64,000 bases of DNA, taken from NCBI RefSeq assembly GCF_900116855.1, contig NZ_UETD01000010.1, positions 124,001 through 188,000 of the forward strand, read 5' to 3'. This document shows positions 16,833 through 27,037 of this stretch, piece after piece (the first letter of the stretch is position 1; the number at the start of each line of letters is the position of its first letter). The position numbers and the translations under genes were made by a program. The notes beneath the pieces were generated by a model, which saw only the letters and a program-made list of their open reading frames with translations, made no database searches and was not told where the DNA came from. The DNA is from Ruminococcus flavefaciens. Its GTDB lineage: Bacteria; Bacillota; Clostridia; Oscillospirales; Ruminococcaceae.

Positions 16833-18077
16833 TCAGTCTGAGTTTATATCCAGACTTTCTATTTTATGGAGCAGGAACTCCTGTATGCGAAGTGCGTCAT
16901 TGGAGGTAAGTCCCACAGTGGACTTATCCACGTCACCGTTAGTCTTGCCCTCCTCGGTAACAACATATTTGTTGGGATTTGCAAGGCTCTGCATGATGAG
17001 AATTGCGTCTGCCAGCTCGACAGTGCCGTCACAGTTGGTGTCGCCGTAAACGATCTTCTGAGGCGGTGCAGTAACTGTTGTGGTGGTAGTTGTTGAGGTC
17101 GTTGTGGTAGTAGTGGTAGTCGTTGTTGAAGTCGTGGTAGTGATAACGGGTCTTTCTGTTATGGGAGCCATGCTTGGAGGAGTATCGCCCCACCAGTCCC
17201 AGCGGTCGGGAGTACGGTATTTGTTTATAGCTTCACCGTTTGCAGATGTCCATGTGAACACGTTATCATAGAGGTGTCCCTCATAGTAGTAGAACTGTGC
17301 CATAGTGCAGATCTCATCGGCGTAGGTGGCATAAGCGCCGTCGTCCTCAGCCATATTGCACCATCCTGTGTTGAAGCCCTTGAGGCTGTTCCTTACTACC
17401 TGATAGTCGGTCATGCCCTGCTCGTTCATGCATATCTCGGCGAAGTGGAGTATCTTTCTGATACCCATATGGTTTGAGATTATGCAGTCATAAAAGTTCT
17501 GCGGGGTAAATGAATACTGGAACATCTCGGGAACATTGTCCTCGGGCATGAACTTGGGGTCGCAGTCCGCAAAGGCAGTAACTGCGGTCTGCAATGTGCC
17601 GTATGCATGGGCAGAGTTCACACCCCAGCCGTCCTCGTATGCGGTCTCATGGTCGGAGCCTATCTTACCCTCACCGAGAGTTGACTCTCTTGAACCGAGA
17701 CCGAGGAACAGCGCATACATCTTCTCACGGTCGGGCTGACCGAGACGGGTGGAGATAAGGTCCCAGTGCTCGTCTATCTCCTTATAGAGAGCGTACTTTA
17801 CCTCCTGAACGGTCATTTTGTGGTTGATAGCGCGTATCTCCTCAGCTGATGCGTCTGCGGGAGTATTTCTCTCGCCGAAGTTCAGGGGATTTCCCACGCC
17901 CTCTGCCTGAACGTCCCGTGAAGTATCGTGGAGAGGCTCACAGGTGGTTCCTGCGAAGCACCACTCCTCAGCGGAAGCATTGAGAGCAGTATCGCTTTTT
18001 CCTGTGACTGTGGGAGCGTATGCGGAGAAGCACAGTGCCGCAGCCGCAGCAGCGCCTATTATTCTTTTGAGTATCAT
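16833..18077 (-). CDS. Secreted dockerin protein with an unassigned, possibly lysozyme-like domain
   Basis: 414 residues from the ATG at 18077, chosen because GAGGTG lies 6 bases upstream and itself includes the alternative GTG at 18086. Signal peptide at 1-35. The main domain (about 60-310) carries ALFLGLGSRESTLGEGKIGS and WGVNSAHAYGTLQTAVTAF. The Glu-Ser in SREST after a helix recalls the catalytic E-S of goose-type lysozyme/lytic transglycosylase folds, but I cannot assign a CAZy family. A Thr linker (about 318-340) precedes a type I dockerin: GDTNCDGTVELADAILIMQS and NGDVDKSTVGLTSNDALRIQ. It is therefore a cellulosome component of unknown activity. Confidence 0.8.
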   Translation of the reverse strand: MILKRIIGAAAAAALCFSAYAPTVTGKSDTALNASAEEWCFAGTTCEPLHDTSRDVQAEGVGNPLNFGERNTPADASAEEIRAINHKMTVQEVKYALYKEIDEHWDLISTRLGQPDREKMYALFLGLGSRESTLGEGKIGSDHETAYEDGWGVNSAHAYGTLQTAVTAFADCDPKFMPEDNVPEMFQYSFTPQNFYDCIISNHMGIRKILHFAEICMNEQGMTDYQVVRNSLKGFNTGWCNMAEDDGAYATYADEICTMAQFYYYEGHLYDNVFTWTSANGEAINKYRTPDRWDWWGDTPPSMAPITERPVITTTTSTTTTTTTTTTSTTTTTTVTAPPQKIVYGDTNCDGTVELADAILIMQSLANPNKYVVTEEGKTNGDVDKSTVGLTSNDALRIQEFLLHKIESLDINSD

Positions 18078-18087
18078 AGATATCACC

Positions 18088-18429
18088 TCAGAAGTTAGAA
18101 CCGTTCCAGCCCCAGTCGTTGGTACCGGTGTACTTGACGTAGATACGGTCTGACGGAACGCCTATGTTGTCGGTAAGAATGCCTGTGATGTGGCTTGTGA
18201 GAGTGGTGAGCGCATTTGAAGAAGCGCTTCCGAAGATGGACACCTCCACCATAGCGGCAGGAGCGTCCTCGCCCTTGAACCACAGGTCGTACTCGGGCTC
18301 GATGCCCACCATGAGCCAGCCCTCGGACTTGCCGGGGATAGCAGTGATAGCTCTGCCCAGAGCGGATTTGATACTTGTTTTCTGCTCGTTTGAAACAGAG
18401 ACATTGGTCTTGACGTTGATGAATGGCAT
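18088..18429 (-). CDS. MIF/phenylpyruvate tautomerase-like protein
   Basis: 113 residues starting MPFINVKTNVSV. The start at 18429 has GAGGAGGT upstream and gives the N-terminal Pro (after Met removal) that is the catalytic base of the tautomerase superfamily. The MIF family pattern continues with LGRAITAIPGKSEGWLMVGI, FGSASSNALTTLTSHITGIL and the C-terminal DRIYVKYTGTNDWGWNGSNF. It lies 10 bases upstream of the dockerin gene's start codon and just after the PLP-enzyme gene. Tautomerase activity is inferred from the family; the bacterial role is unclear. Confidence 0.88.
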   Translation of the reverse strand: MPFINVKTNVSVSNEQKTSIKSALGRAITAIPGKSEGWLMVGIEPEYDLWFKGEDAPAAMVEVSIFGSASSNALTTLTSHITGILTDNIGVPSDRIYVKYTGTNDWGWNGSNF

Positions 18430-18461
18430 AATGATTACCTCCTCATTGTAATTTTTCGTTT

Positions 18462-19742
18462 TTATATATTTATGAGTCCTTCCGACAGCATTTCCTGTGC
18501 CGCCAGCATTACGCCCAGTTTGCCGCTGGTGTAGGTAATGCCGCCCTGCATCCATACAGCATAGGGCTCGCGGAGGGGAGCGTCTGCGGAGAGCTCAATA
18601 GATGCGCCGTTGGTGAAAGCGCCTGCCGCCATGATGACCTGACTTGAATAACCGGGCATATCCCACGGCTCGGGAGTTACGAAAGAGTCCACGGGAGCGC
18701 CCTTCTGAATGCCGCGGCAGAAAGCGCAGAGGTGCTCCTCGTCGCCCAGCTTTACGGCGGTGATGATGTCGCCTCTGGGGTCGTCCTTTCGGGGAGAACA
18801 CTCAAAGCCGAGGAGCGTGAACAGCTCGCTGGCAAAGGTGCAGGTCTTGATGGCATTGGCAACTACATCGGGAGCGAAGAATATACCCAGAAGCATCTCG
18901 CGGTTCATTCCGAGAGTGCAGCCGACTTCCTTGCCCATGCCTACGCAGGTGAGGCGATAGGAGCACAGCTCTACAAGGTCGGCTCTGCCTGCGATATAGC
19001 CGCCTGTGCGGGCGATACCTCCGCCTGCGTTCTTGATGAGCGAGCCGATGATGACATCAGCGCCTACTGCTGTGGGCTCTCTGTCCTCAACGAACTCGCC
19101 GTAGCAGTTGTCCACCATGATAATAACGTCGGGGTTGCCCTTCTTGGCAGCCTTTACCATTTTTTCGATATCGGCGATGGTGAAGGCTCCGCGGAGTGAA
19201 TATCCCCTTGAACGCTGGATATAAGCCACCTTGGCGCCCTTTACGGCTTCGGTGATGCCATCGAGGTCGGGAGTGCCGTCCGGGTTAAGGTCCACCTGAC
19301 CGTACTCCACGCCGTAGTCCATAAGGGAGCCGTTGCCCTTTTCACCGCTGATGCCGATTACTTCCTCAAGTGTGTCATAGGGCTTGCCCGTAACGGAAAC
19401 TATCTTGTCGCCTGTTCTGAGTACGCCGAAAAGGGCAACAGACAGGGCGTGAGTGCCCGAAACGAAGTTGAAGCGCACCAGAGCGTCCTCAGCGCCGAGA
19501 GCCTGAGCGAATACCTTGTCGATGACCTCGCGTCCCATGTCTCCGTAGCCGTAGCCTGTTGAGCCGTAGAAGCAAGGCTCGCTGACCTTGTTGTCGGAGA
19601 AGGCTTTGAGCACCTTAGCACCGCAGTACTCGGCGTTTGCGTCTATTCTTGCGAAGGCTTCCGCGCAGTTTTTCTCAGCCTGAGCGGCAAGCTCCGAGAG
19701 CTTTTCATTGAATCCGTATAATTCATTTATCTTACTGTTCAT
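18462..19742 (-). CDS. PLP-dependent methionine gamma-lyase family protein (YnbB/aluminium-resistance type)
   Basis: 426 residues, the usual length of this fold-type I family (PF06838). Signs: PCFYGSTGYGYGDMGREVID, FVSGTHALSVALFGVLRTGD, IIMVDNCYGEFVEDREPTAVGADV (PLP-binding Asp region), and GSLIKNAGGGIARTGGYIAG with the Schiff-base Lys. Members are annotated as methionine gamma-lyase family or aluminium resistance proteins, but few have a tested reaction, so the substrate is uncertain. RBS GAAAGGA. It probably heads a transcript that includes the MIF-like gene 32 bases downstream. Confidence 0.88.
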   Translation of the reverse strand: MNSKINELYGFNEKLSELAAQAEKNCAEAFARIDANAEYCGAKVLKAFSDNKVSEPCFYGSTGYGYGDMGREVIDKVFAQALGAEDALVRFNFVSGTHALSVALFGVLRTGDKIVSVTGKPYDTLEEVIGISGEKGNGSLMDYGVEYGQVDLNPDGTPDLDGITEAVKGAKVAYIQRSRGYSLRGAFTIADIEKMVKAAKKGNPDVIIMVDNCYGEFVEDREPTAVGADVIIGSLIKNAGGGIARTGGYIAGRADLVELCSYRLTCVGMGKEVGCTLGMNREMLLGIFFAPDVVANAIKTCTFASELFTLLGFECSPRKDDPRGDIITAVKLGDEEHLCAFCRGIQKGAPVDSFVTPEPWDMPGYSSQVIMAAGAFTNGASIELSADAPLREPYAVWMQGGITYTSGKLGVMLAAQEMLSEGLINI

Positions 19743-19759
19743 TGGTTATCCTTTCTTGT

Positions 19760-19938
19760 AAATCAAAATTTAGCTTTGCTAAATTTTGATTTGAGTTTAG
19801 AGTTGAGAGTTTAGAGTTGAAAGTTGTGGAGTCGCCTGCGGCGACAATATTTAAATATTGTGAGCGAAGCGAACACATTAACTCTCAACTTTCAACTTTC
19901 AACTTTCAACTTAGCGCATACGCGCTAAATTATGATTT
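19760..19938. repeat. Composite palindromic intergenic element, family 2 (copy 1)
   Basis: 179 bp between hflX and the PLP-enzyme gene. Starts with the palindrome AAATCAAAATTTAGC/TTT/GCTAAATTTTGATTT shared with family 1. Next come tandem AGAGTTGAGAGTTT-type repeats, the core hairpins GTCGCC/GGCGAC, AATATTTAAATATT and GAGCGAAGCGA, then the inverted CTCAACTTTCAACTTTCAAC cluster. It ends in TTAGCGC/GCGCTAA and TTATGATTT. Nearly identical to 62140-62318 and, in reverse, to 32515-32662. Confidence 0.88.
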
Positions 19939-20002
19939 GTATGTACACTTAGATTATATCGCTTTTAAAAGCCGATGTCAACGCATTTTCGCTGAAAGCG
20001 GC

Positions 20003-21250
20003 TCAGACGGAGTAATTCTCTGCCTCCTTTATGAGCTTTACGTCCACAAGGGCGTCCAGCAGAGTGCCGTTCTCGGCGTACTCCTCGGAGAAAATCTTGC
20101 CCTCCTGACGTATCCTTCCGATGAAAGCTCCCTTGTCGTAGGGAACGAGGAGCTTCATGCGCTTGGCAGTCTCGGGCAGGTTCTTCACGATACACTCCAG
20201 CAGCCTGTCAAAGCCTGTGCGCTCCTTTGCGCTTATCATAACAGTGTTGTCGTCCTCGAACACCGTATCAGTAAAGGGAGCGGCGTCCGCCTTATTCATG
20301 ACATAGATACGGGGGATGCCCTCGCAGCCCAGCTCGCTGAGCAGCTTGTCTGTGACCTCCGCCTGCTCCTTTATTTCGGGGGAGGAGAGGTCCTGCACGT
20401 TGAGGATAAGATCCGCAGCCGCAGCCTCCTCCAGTGTGGACTTGAACGCCTCCACCAGATTGTGGGGCAGCCGCCTTATAAGACCGACTGTGTCCACCAG
20501 CATGACGCTTCTTCCGTCGGGGAGCTCAATTGCGCGTGAGGTGATATCCAGTGTGGCAAAGAGCTTGTTCTCCGCCAGTACACCTGCGTCGGTTAGAGCA
20601 TTGAGCAGGGTGGACTTGCCGACGTTTGTATAGCCCACGATAGCCGCGCAGAGTACGCCGTCCTTTTTGCGGCGTGAGCGTGAGAAGCTTCTGTGCTTTT
20701 TCAGCTCCTCCAGCTCCGCTTCGAGGTAGCTTATACGCTTGCGGATGTGGCGCTTGTCGGTCTCCAGCTTCGTTTCACCGGGACCTCTTGTGCCGATACC
20801 GCCGCCCAGTCGGGAAAGCGCCGTGCCCATGCCCGTAAGGCGGGGGAGACGGTACTTCTGCTGTGCAAGCTCCACCTGCAATTTACCCTCCTTTGTCCTT
20901 GCGCGCTGAGCGAAGATGTCCAGTATGAGGGTGGTCCTGTCGATGACGCGGACGTCCAGTATCTGCTCGATATTTCGCACCTGAACGCCTGTCAGCTCGT
21001 GGTCGAAGATGACCAGCTCCGCCTCAAGGGCGTCCAGCTGCTCCTTCAGCTCCTCCAGTCTGCCTGCGCCCATGCAGGTGGCAGGGTCATAGGCGGGACG
21101 CTTTTGTATGATGGTGCCCACCACTTCGGCGTTTGCCGTATCAGCCAGCTCTGCCAGCTCGTTTATAGAGACCTCCGCGTCGAATTCTCCCGTGTCCACA
21201 CAGGCGAGGACCGCTTTTACGGGGAGGTCTTCCGTTTTGTTCTCGTACAT
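20003..21250 (-). CDS. hflX: Ribosome-associated GTPase HflX
   Basis: 415 residues. HflX splits stalled or heat-damaged 70S ribosomes. The N-terminal HflX domain contains VGTIIQKRPAYDPATCMGAG and IFDHELTGVQVRNIEQIL, followed by the linker GGGIGTRGPGETKLETDKR. G-domain motifs: G1 GYTNVGKST, G3 DTVGLIRRLPH, G4 NKAD, plus VEAFKSTLEE. The C-terminus (about 350-415) is the small extra domain found in HflX proteins. RBS AAGGAG. It follows the GIY-YIG gene by 12 bases. Confidence 0.97.
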   Translation of the reverse strand: MYENKTEDLPVKAVLACVDTGEFDAEVSINELAELADTANAEVVGTIIQKRPAYDPATCMGAGRLEELKEQLDALEAELVIFDHELTGVQVRNIEQILDVRVIDRTTLILDIFAQRARTKEGKLQVELAQQKYRLPRLTGMGTALSRLGGGIGTRGPGETKLETDKRHIRKRISYLEAELEELKKHRSFSRSRRKKDGVLCAAIVGYTNVGKSTLLNALTDAGVLAENKLFATLDITSRAIELPDGRSVMLVDTVGLIRRLPHNLVEAFKSTLEEAAAADLILNVQDLSSPEIKEQAEVTDKLLSELGCEGIPRIYVMNKADAAPFTDTVFEDDNTVMISAKERTGFDRLLECIVKNLPETAKRMKLLVPYDKGAFIGRIRQEGKIFSEEYAENGTLLDALVDVKLIKEAENYSV

Positions 21251-21262
21251 AGTGACTCCTTA

Positions 21263-21571
21263 TCAAATAGTCTCGCGGCGGTAGAGCTCCGCCATATCGC
21301 TGCCGAAAAGCTTGGGGAACAAGTCGTTATCCGCTATGAGAGCCAGCTTCTGCGGTTTTGACAGCTGTTTTATGCGGTATTCCAGCTTTGAGGCTATGCT
21401 GCGGTTCTCGCAGCTCCATAAAGCTTCGAGGGCGACAGCTTTATGTGACCTCGTGAAGCGGGCGCATTTTTCGGTCCTGCCGAAATGCTCGTCCATACGT
21501 CGTCCGACATCGGTAGTGATGCCTGTATAAAGCAGGTCTCCCTCGCATTTTAAGATATAGATGTAATACAT
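21263..21571 (-). CDS. GIY-YIG domain small endonuclease-like protein
   Basis: 102 residues consisting almost entirely of a GIY-YIG domain: YYIYILKCEGDLLYTGITTD gives the paired YxI...YTG motif, followed by the conserved Arg and His in RRMDEHF and the Glu in SKLEYRIKQLSKPQK. This is the YhbQ/UPF0213-type stand-alone family, linked to DNA repair in some bacteria, though its role here is unknown. It starts 11 bases after the large membrane protein gene ends, so the genes are likely co-transcribed. Confidence 0.9.
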   Translation of the reverse strand: MYYIYILKCEGDLLYTGITTDVGRRMDEHFGRTEKCARFTRSHKAVALEALWSCENRSIASKLEYRIKQLSKPQKLALIADNDLFPKLFGSDMAELYRRETI

Positions 21572-21582
21572 ATTTGTGTCTA

Positions 21583-23970
21583 TCAGGTCCAGAAGGCGAA
21601 CAGACGCTGTATCTCAAAGGACATCTCGGGGAAGTCCTTGTAGAAGTAATCGTATCTGAACATCTGGTTGAACTCCTGAACTCCTCCAACTACGAGAGCC
21701 CACATCATGGCGAACCACATGAAGCCGTTTGCCAGTTTTTTCTTTGTGGGGTCGCTGATCTTGCCGTAGAGGAAGAAGAATACTGCGAATGCTCCGAGGA
21801 GCGACTGCCACGCGATATCGCTCATATAACGTGAAGCGTAGCCGCTCTCCCAGACGGAAGCAACTATTACAAAGGGGATGATGACACAGGGCAGACCTAC
21901 ACAGACTGCCTTTCTGAGCTTGTTTCTCCTGCCTCGTATCAGCTTGAGAGCCTTGCCGGAGAACAGGTATGCGAACATTGGCAGGGCAATGAAGAATATG
22001 CCCGAGGTATTGCCCGTGCAGACGTCGTCGGAGTAGAAGTAGCCGCCATTGTTGAGATACTGGAAGTCGGTCTTTACTCCGGGGGCGCCCGGAACGAAAA
22101 TGGGCGGATTGAAGAAGTAGTTGTATATAGCCACCAGTGACAGACGTGGGTGGAACTGTGTCCTTGTGAAGTCATTGATGGTCAGCGAGTACTGTATGCC
22201 GAATTCAAAGGGATTGCCGAAGCGGTCGTAGTTGTACCACATCTGCACAAGTCCTATGCAGACCATGGGGAGCATTGCACAGAGGAGGTATCTCACGCCT
22301 GCGGCATTGAAAAGCTTTGACTTTTTGTCAGCCTTGCCGTCGGAAGCCGCTTTTGGCAGTGCCATGAACAGTAAAACTGCTGCGGCTATGCAGTACAGCA
22401 CCAGAGTCGGTCTGCTGAGCACGGCAATGGCGAAAAGAGTTGAGGCGATGGCTGTTCTGGGGAGGGATATCTTCTTGTCACCTATGATGTTGGCGGAGAA
22501 GAAGAAGTACACAGCCCATGTCAGCACGGCAAAGCCTGCGGAAAGGGCTATCTCGTAGAACTCGGGGCGTCCCACGCTGAACCATATTCCGCTTGTGATA
22601 TGGATGATGATTAGTCCTGCTATAACGTGTCCTGCGGGAGCTTTTGGGAAAAGCTTCTTTATGAACTCCATGTAGAGCTTGGTGAGACCTATGATACCGA
22701 TGAGCGCGAACAGCATTACCGCCATGGATTCGGGGAAGTAATATCCGGTTATGAGGTGATACGGCAGGAATACCAACACAACGGGAGCTATGCCGTAATA
22801 GCTGTAATAGTTGCCCTCATAGTAAACGTGGTCCCAGCTGTATGAGATGCCCTTGCTGTTGAGCAGGTCCGTGGAGTAGGGGTTAAATGAGACATTGAGC
22901 TCGGCTGACGGCTTTTCGAGGAGACTGGTGCTTCCGCTCTCGAAGGCGTCAACAAGCTCCTGAGTCATCTGGTCGCCCGAATCGCATTTCATGATATCGA
23001 TGATAGAGTAGTTGTCAAGCTTTGCAAAGGTGGTGAGTATGACCGCAAGGCAGATGAGGTCGGTGATGAATATGGCTGCTGTACGGCAGACGTTCTTGCT
23101 CTTGGAATAGCTTTTCTGCATGGTCTTGCTGTGCATGAGCAGGTGCCAGAAGGTCATTCCGAAGATGATGAGGAAAACTCTTATCCATGATATGCTCATG
23201 GGTATCTGTTTGTTGAAGCTGATGCCCTTTATGTATACTGTTCCGTCGTTTTCGGGGGTGATCGTGAGTTTAAGGCTGCTCACCTTGCCTGACAGGTGGA
23301 GCTGTGTGTAGTGAGAATGGGGCTTTCCTTTGATAAGTATTCCCTCGGCAACATAATCACGGTAATTGACAGTATTTGTCTCGTCCATGGAGTCTATCTT
23401 CAGAATGGCAGATTTCGAGCCTTTTTCAAAGCCGATATCTACGAATACATCGGCTATCTCCTCGTCCATGCCGTCAAAGGTGAAGGTGGAGACATGGGAC
23501 TTTGTAACGGTGATATCGTTTGTGACGGGGCGAAGCTCAGCGCTGCCGCTCTTTGCAAATTCCTCGGCGGTGAAGTCCATCTGACCGTAGCTTCCGAGCC
23601 AGAGACGGTAGGTGGGGATATTGAATATCGTAGCCTCGAGGACTGCTGCAATGAGGACAGCCTTTACAAGGGCAGCTGCCGCATGGTATCTGCGCTTTTT
23701 GTTGAGGGTACAGACCAGCATTGAAAAGGCTGCCGCACCTCCGAGAAGGACATAGGCGCCCTTATAGACCTGAGGGCGGATAAGTCCGAAGGCTTCCGCA
23801 GCGGCAATGAAAGCCAGAAGCACAGCAGCTCCTCTTGAGAGGGCGCGTATGCTTTTCAGCTTTTTATTGTCTGATTCCTCGCGCCTGATATCGCATTTTA
23901 TTTCGTGAAGGGAAACCGCGGTCACAGTGCCGGAGACCGCAAGTAATAACAAAAACAGGAAAGTACTCAT
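21583..23970 (-). CDS. Large polytopic membrane protein, possible GT-C type glycosyltransferase
   Basis: 795 residues. Helices at about 1-20, 45-62, 70-85 and 100-120 are followed by an extracellular beta-rich stretch (about 125-255) and then roughly ten more helices up to the C-terminus. Conserved-looking features are SWDHVYYEGNYYSYYGIAP, FSVGRPEFYEIALSAGF, and YNYDRFGNPFEFGIQYSLT. These Asp/Glu-rich outside loops between helices resemble membrane mannosyl/arabinosyltransferase (GT-C) proteins of cell-envelope glycan assembly. No exact family is recognised. RBS CGGAG. It sits between tgt and the GIY-YIG gene on one strand. Confidence 0.7.
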   Translation of the reverse strand: MSTFLFLLLLAVSGTVTAVSLHEIKCDIRREESDNKKLKSIRALSRGAAVLLAFIAAAEAFGLIRPQVYKGAYVLLGGAAAFSMLVCTLNKKRRYHAAAALVKAVLIAAVLEATIFNIPTYRLWLGSYGQMDFTAEEFAKSGSAELRPVTNDITVTKSHVSTFTFDGMDEEIADVFVDIGFEKGSKSAILKIDSMDETNTVNYRDYVAEGILIKGKPHSHYTQLHLSGKVSSLKLTITPENDGTVYIKGISFNKQIPMSISWIRVFLIIFGMTFWHLLMHSKTMQKSYSKSKNVCRTAAIFITDLICLAVILTTFAKLDNYSIIDIMKCDSGDQMTQELVDAFESGSTSLLEKPSAELNVSFNPYSTDLLNSKGISYSWDHVYYEGNYYSYYGIAPVVLVFLPYHLITGYYFPESMAVMLFALIGIIGLTKLYMEFIKKLFPKAPAGHVIAGLIIIHITSGIWFSVGRPEFYEIALSAGFAVLTWAVYFFFSANIIGDKKISLPRTAIASTLFAIAVLSRPTLVLYCIAAAVLLFMALPKAASDGKADKKSKLFNAAGVRYLLCAMLPMVCIGLVQMWYNYDRFGNPFEFGIQYSLTINDFTRTQFHPRLSLVAIYNYFFNPPIFVPGAPGVKTDFQYLNNGGYFYSDDVCTGNTSGIFFIALPMFAYLFSGKALKLIRGRRNKLRKAVCVGLPCVIIPFVIVASVWESGYASRYMSDIAWQSLLGAFAVFFFLYGKISDPTKKKLANGFMWFAMMWALVVGGVQEFNQMFRYDYFYKDFPEMSFEIQRLFAFWT

Positions 23971-23991
23971 AAAAACTCCGTAAATATTTAT

Positions 23992-25143
<1,152 letters not shown>

Positions 25144-25193
25144 TTATCACTGTGTATCGCTTACAGTGACGCCGCAGAGGCGCTCCCTCTTTG

Positions 25194-25571
25194 TCAGTCA
25201 AGGTCAAAGGGGCGGCTCTGGTCGGGAGTCCTGCTTTCCTCACGGCCGTAGAAGCCGATGAGTTCTCCGCTGCCGTTTCTGATGGCGAGGATATACATAT
25301 CCAGGTTCTTTTTATTGTCATGGAAAGCAAAGACGCGGTTGTTGTCCCTGCCCTCCTTGAACCATTCCACGGACATACGCACCATGCTCATGAGCTCCTC
25401 GTTCATGAAGCTCTCAAGGAGCTTGCCCTGCATATTGTGTCCCGATTTGTAGTAATCAATAGCGGCTGGGTTGAGATAGATTATCCTGTAATCCATATTG
25501 CAGATGACGATCGGTCCCTCCTCCGAATCGACGATCCCCTTAAAAAAATCAGTTAATTCTAATTCCGTCAT
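25194..25571 (-). CDS. Stand-alone PAS-domain protein (copy 1)
   Basis: 125 residues forming one PAS fold: GPIVICNMDYRIIYLNPAAID, then GKLLESFM and a beta-rich end MYILAIRNGSGELIGFYGREE. There is no kinase, GGDEF or DNA-binding domain attached. It closely matches the neighbouring PAS protein (shared DYRIIYLNPAA, VEWFKE, LIGF), so the two are a local duplication. RBS AAGGAG. Such a single domain may act as a small ligand or redox sensor in trans; the partner is not visible here. Confidence 0.8.
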   Translation of the reverse strand: MTELELTDFFKGIVDSEEGPIVICNMDYRIIYLNPAAIDYYKSGHNMQGKLLESFMNEELMSMVRMSVEWFKEGRDNNRVFAFHDNKKNLDMYILAIRNGSGELIGFYGREESRTPDQSRPFDLD

Positions 25572-25586
25572 TGTTTTTCTCCTTAT

Positions 25587-25970
25587 TCAGTCAATTGTTG
25601 TATAGGGTTCTGCGGTGTCCTTTATACGGGACCTGTGTCTGCTGCAAAAGCCTATAAGCTCTCCGTTTCCGTTTCTCAGAGCGCACATATATATGTCCTT
25701 ATCGGAGCGGTTGTCCTGAACTGCAAGAAGGCAGTTATGCTCTCTGTCCTCCTTGAACCACTCTATGACCATATCCACCTTGCTCTTAGCCTCCTCGTCC
25801 ATGAAGACCGAAAGAGATCTGCCCACAAGGTCGTTTCCGCCGTAGCTGTCATATGCGCTGACTGCGGCAGGGTTCAAGTATATGATCCTGTAGTCAAGAT
25901 CGCACATTACCAGCGGAAAATCCTCTGTCTCTGCGTAGCTGACGAAAAAATCGGAAATGTCAGTGTTCAT
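25587..25970 (-). CDS. Stand-alone PAS-domain protein (copy 2)
   Basis: 127 residues, one PAS domain: FPLVMCDLDYRIIYLNPAAVSAY, DLVGRSLSVFMDEE, VDMVIEWFKEDREHN, DIYMCALRNGNGELIGFCSR. Paralogue of the next gene, which starts 15 bases downstream. RBS GAGGGGAA. The pair lies between queA and tgt on the minus strand, an odd site for sensors unless they share the operon for expression only. Confidence 0.8.
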   Translation of the reverse strand: MNTDISDFFVSYAETEDFPLVMCDLDYRIIYLNPAAVSAYDSYGGNDLVGRSLSVFMDEEAKSKVDMVIEWFKEDREHNCLLAVQDNRSDKDIYMCALRNGNGELIGFCSRHRSRIKDTAEPYTTID

Positions 25971-25999
25971 TTGTTCCCCTCATTCCTATAATAAGTAGC

Positions 26000-27037
26000 T
26001 CAGAGAATGCACATACTGTCGCCGAAGCTGAAGAAGCGGTAGCGCTCCTCAACAGCGGTCTTGTAGGCATTCATGGTGTTATCGTATCCCATGAATGCAG
26101 AGACCAGCATTATCAGCGTACTTTCGGGAAGATGAAAGTTTGTGATAAGTCCGTCTATGCACTTGAACTCATAGGAAGGATAGATGAATATATCCGTATA
26201 CCCCTCATGTTCGGAAATATCCTTATAGAAAGTCGCCACGCTTTCCAGTGTGCGGCAGGTGGTGGTGCCCACTGCGATGACTCTGCCGCCATTGCGCTTG
26301 GTCTCGTTGATGAGATCGGCAGTCTCCTGCGGCAGGAAGTAGTGCTCGCTGTGCATTTTGTGGTCAAGCACGTTATCCTCCTTGACGGGGCGGAAGGTAC
26401 CCAGACCCACATGGAGAGTTACAAAGGCGGTCTTTATGCCCCGTGAGCGCAGGTCGTCCAGCATTTCGGGCGTGAAGTGCAGACCTGCCGTGGGAGCCGC
26501 AGCGGAGCCCAGCTCCTTTGAGTAGACCGTCTGATAGCGCTCGCGGTTCTCCAGCTTTTCCTTTATGTAAGGAGGGAGGGGCATCTGACCCACATCTTCC
26601 AGCGCGGTAAAGAAGTTGCCCTCGCACTGAAACTGCACGATACGGTTGCCGTCGTCCTTGACCTCGACCACCTTTGCGGTGAGCCTTCCGCCGCCGAATG
26701 AGAACTCTGTTCCCACCTTGGCTTTTTTGCCGGGGCGGCAGATTATCTCCCAGAGCTTGTCGCCCTTCTGCTCAAGAAGCAGGAACTCGATAAATGTGCC
26801 GTTTCCTATCTTCTCGCCGTAGAGCCTTGCAGGGATAACACGGGAGTCGTTCATGACCAGCAGGTCACCTTCTCTGAGGTGGTCGCATAGATTATAGAAG
26901 TGGTCGTGGGTGATGGCTCCCGTAGCGCGGTCAACGCACATCATGCGTGAGGCATTTCGCGGCTCTATGGGAGTCTGCGCGATGAGCTCCTCGGGAAGCT
27001 CGTAATAGAAGTCGGATTTCAGTAATTCCAATTTCAT
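26000..27037 (-). CDS. queA: S-adenosylmethionine:tRNA ribosyltransferase-isomerase
   Basis: 345 residues from the ATG at 27037, chosen because [20 protein letters not shown] is the standard QueA N-terminus and the upstream in-frame extension overlaps the previous gene. Transfers the ribosyl part of SAM to preQ1-tRNA to make epoxyqueuosine. Signs: [45 protein letters not shown] and [13 protein letters not shown]. The start codon overlaps the stop of the AlkD-like gene (ATGA at 27037-27034), so translation is coupled. Confidence 0.97.
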   Translation of the reverse strand: MKLELLKSDFYYELPEELIAQTPIEPRNASRMMCVDRATGAITHDHFYNLCDHLREGDLLVMNDSRVIPARLYGEKIGNGTFIEFLLLEQKGDKLWEIICRPGKKAKVGTEFSFGGGRLTAKVVEVKDDGNRIVQFQCEGNFFTALEDVGQMPLPPYIKEKLENRERYQTVYSKELGSAAAPTAGLHFTPEMLDDLRSRGIKTAFVTLHVGLGTFRPVKEDNVLDHKMHSEHYFLPQETADLINETKRNGGRVIAVGTTTCRTLESVATFYKDISEHEGYTDIFIYPSYEFKCIDGLITNFHLPESTLIMLVSAFMGYDNTMNAYKTAVEERYRFFSFGDSMCIL

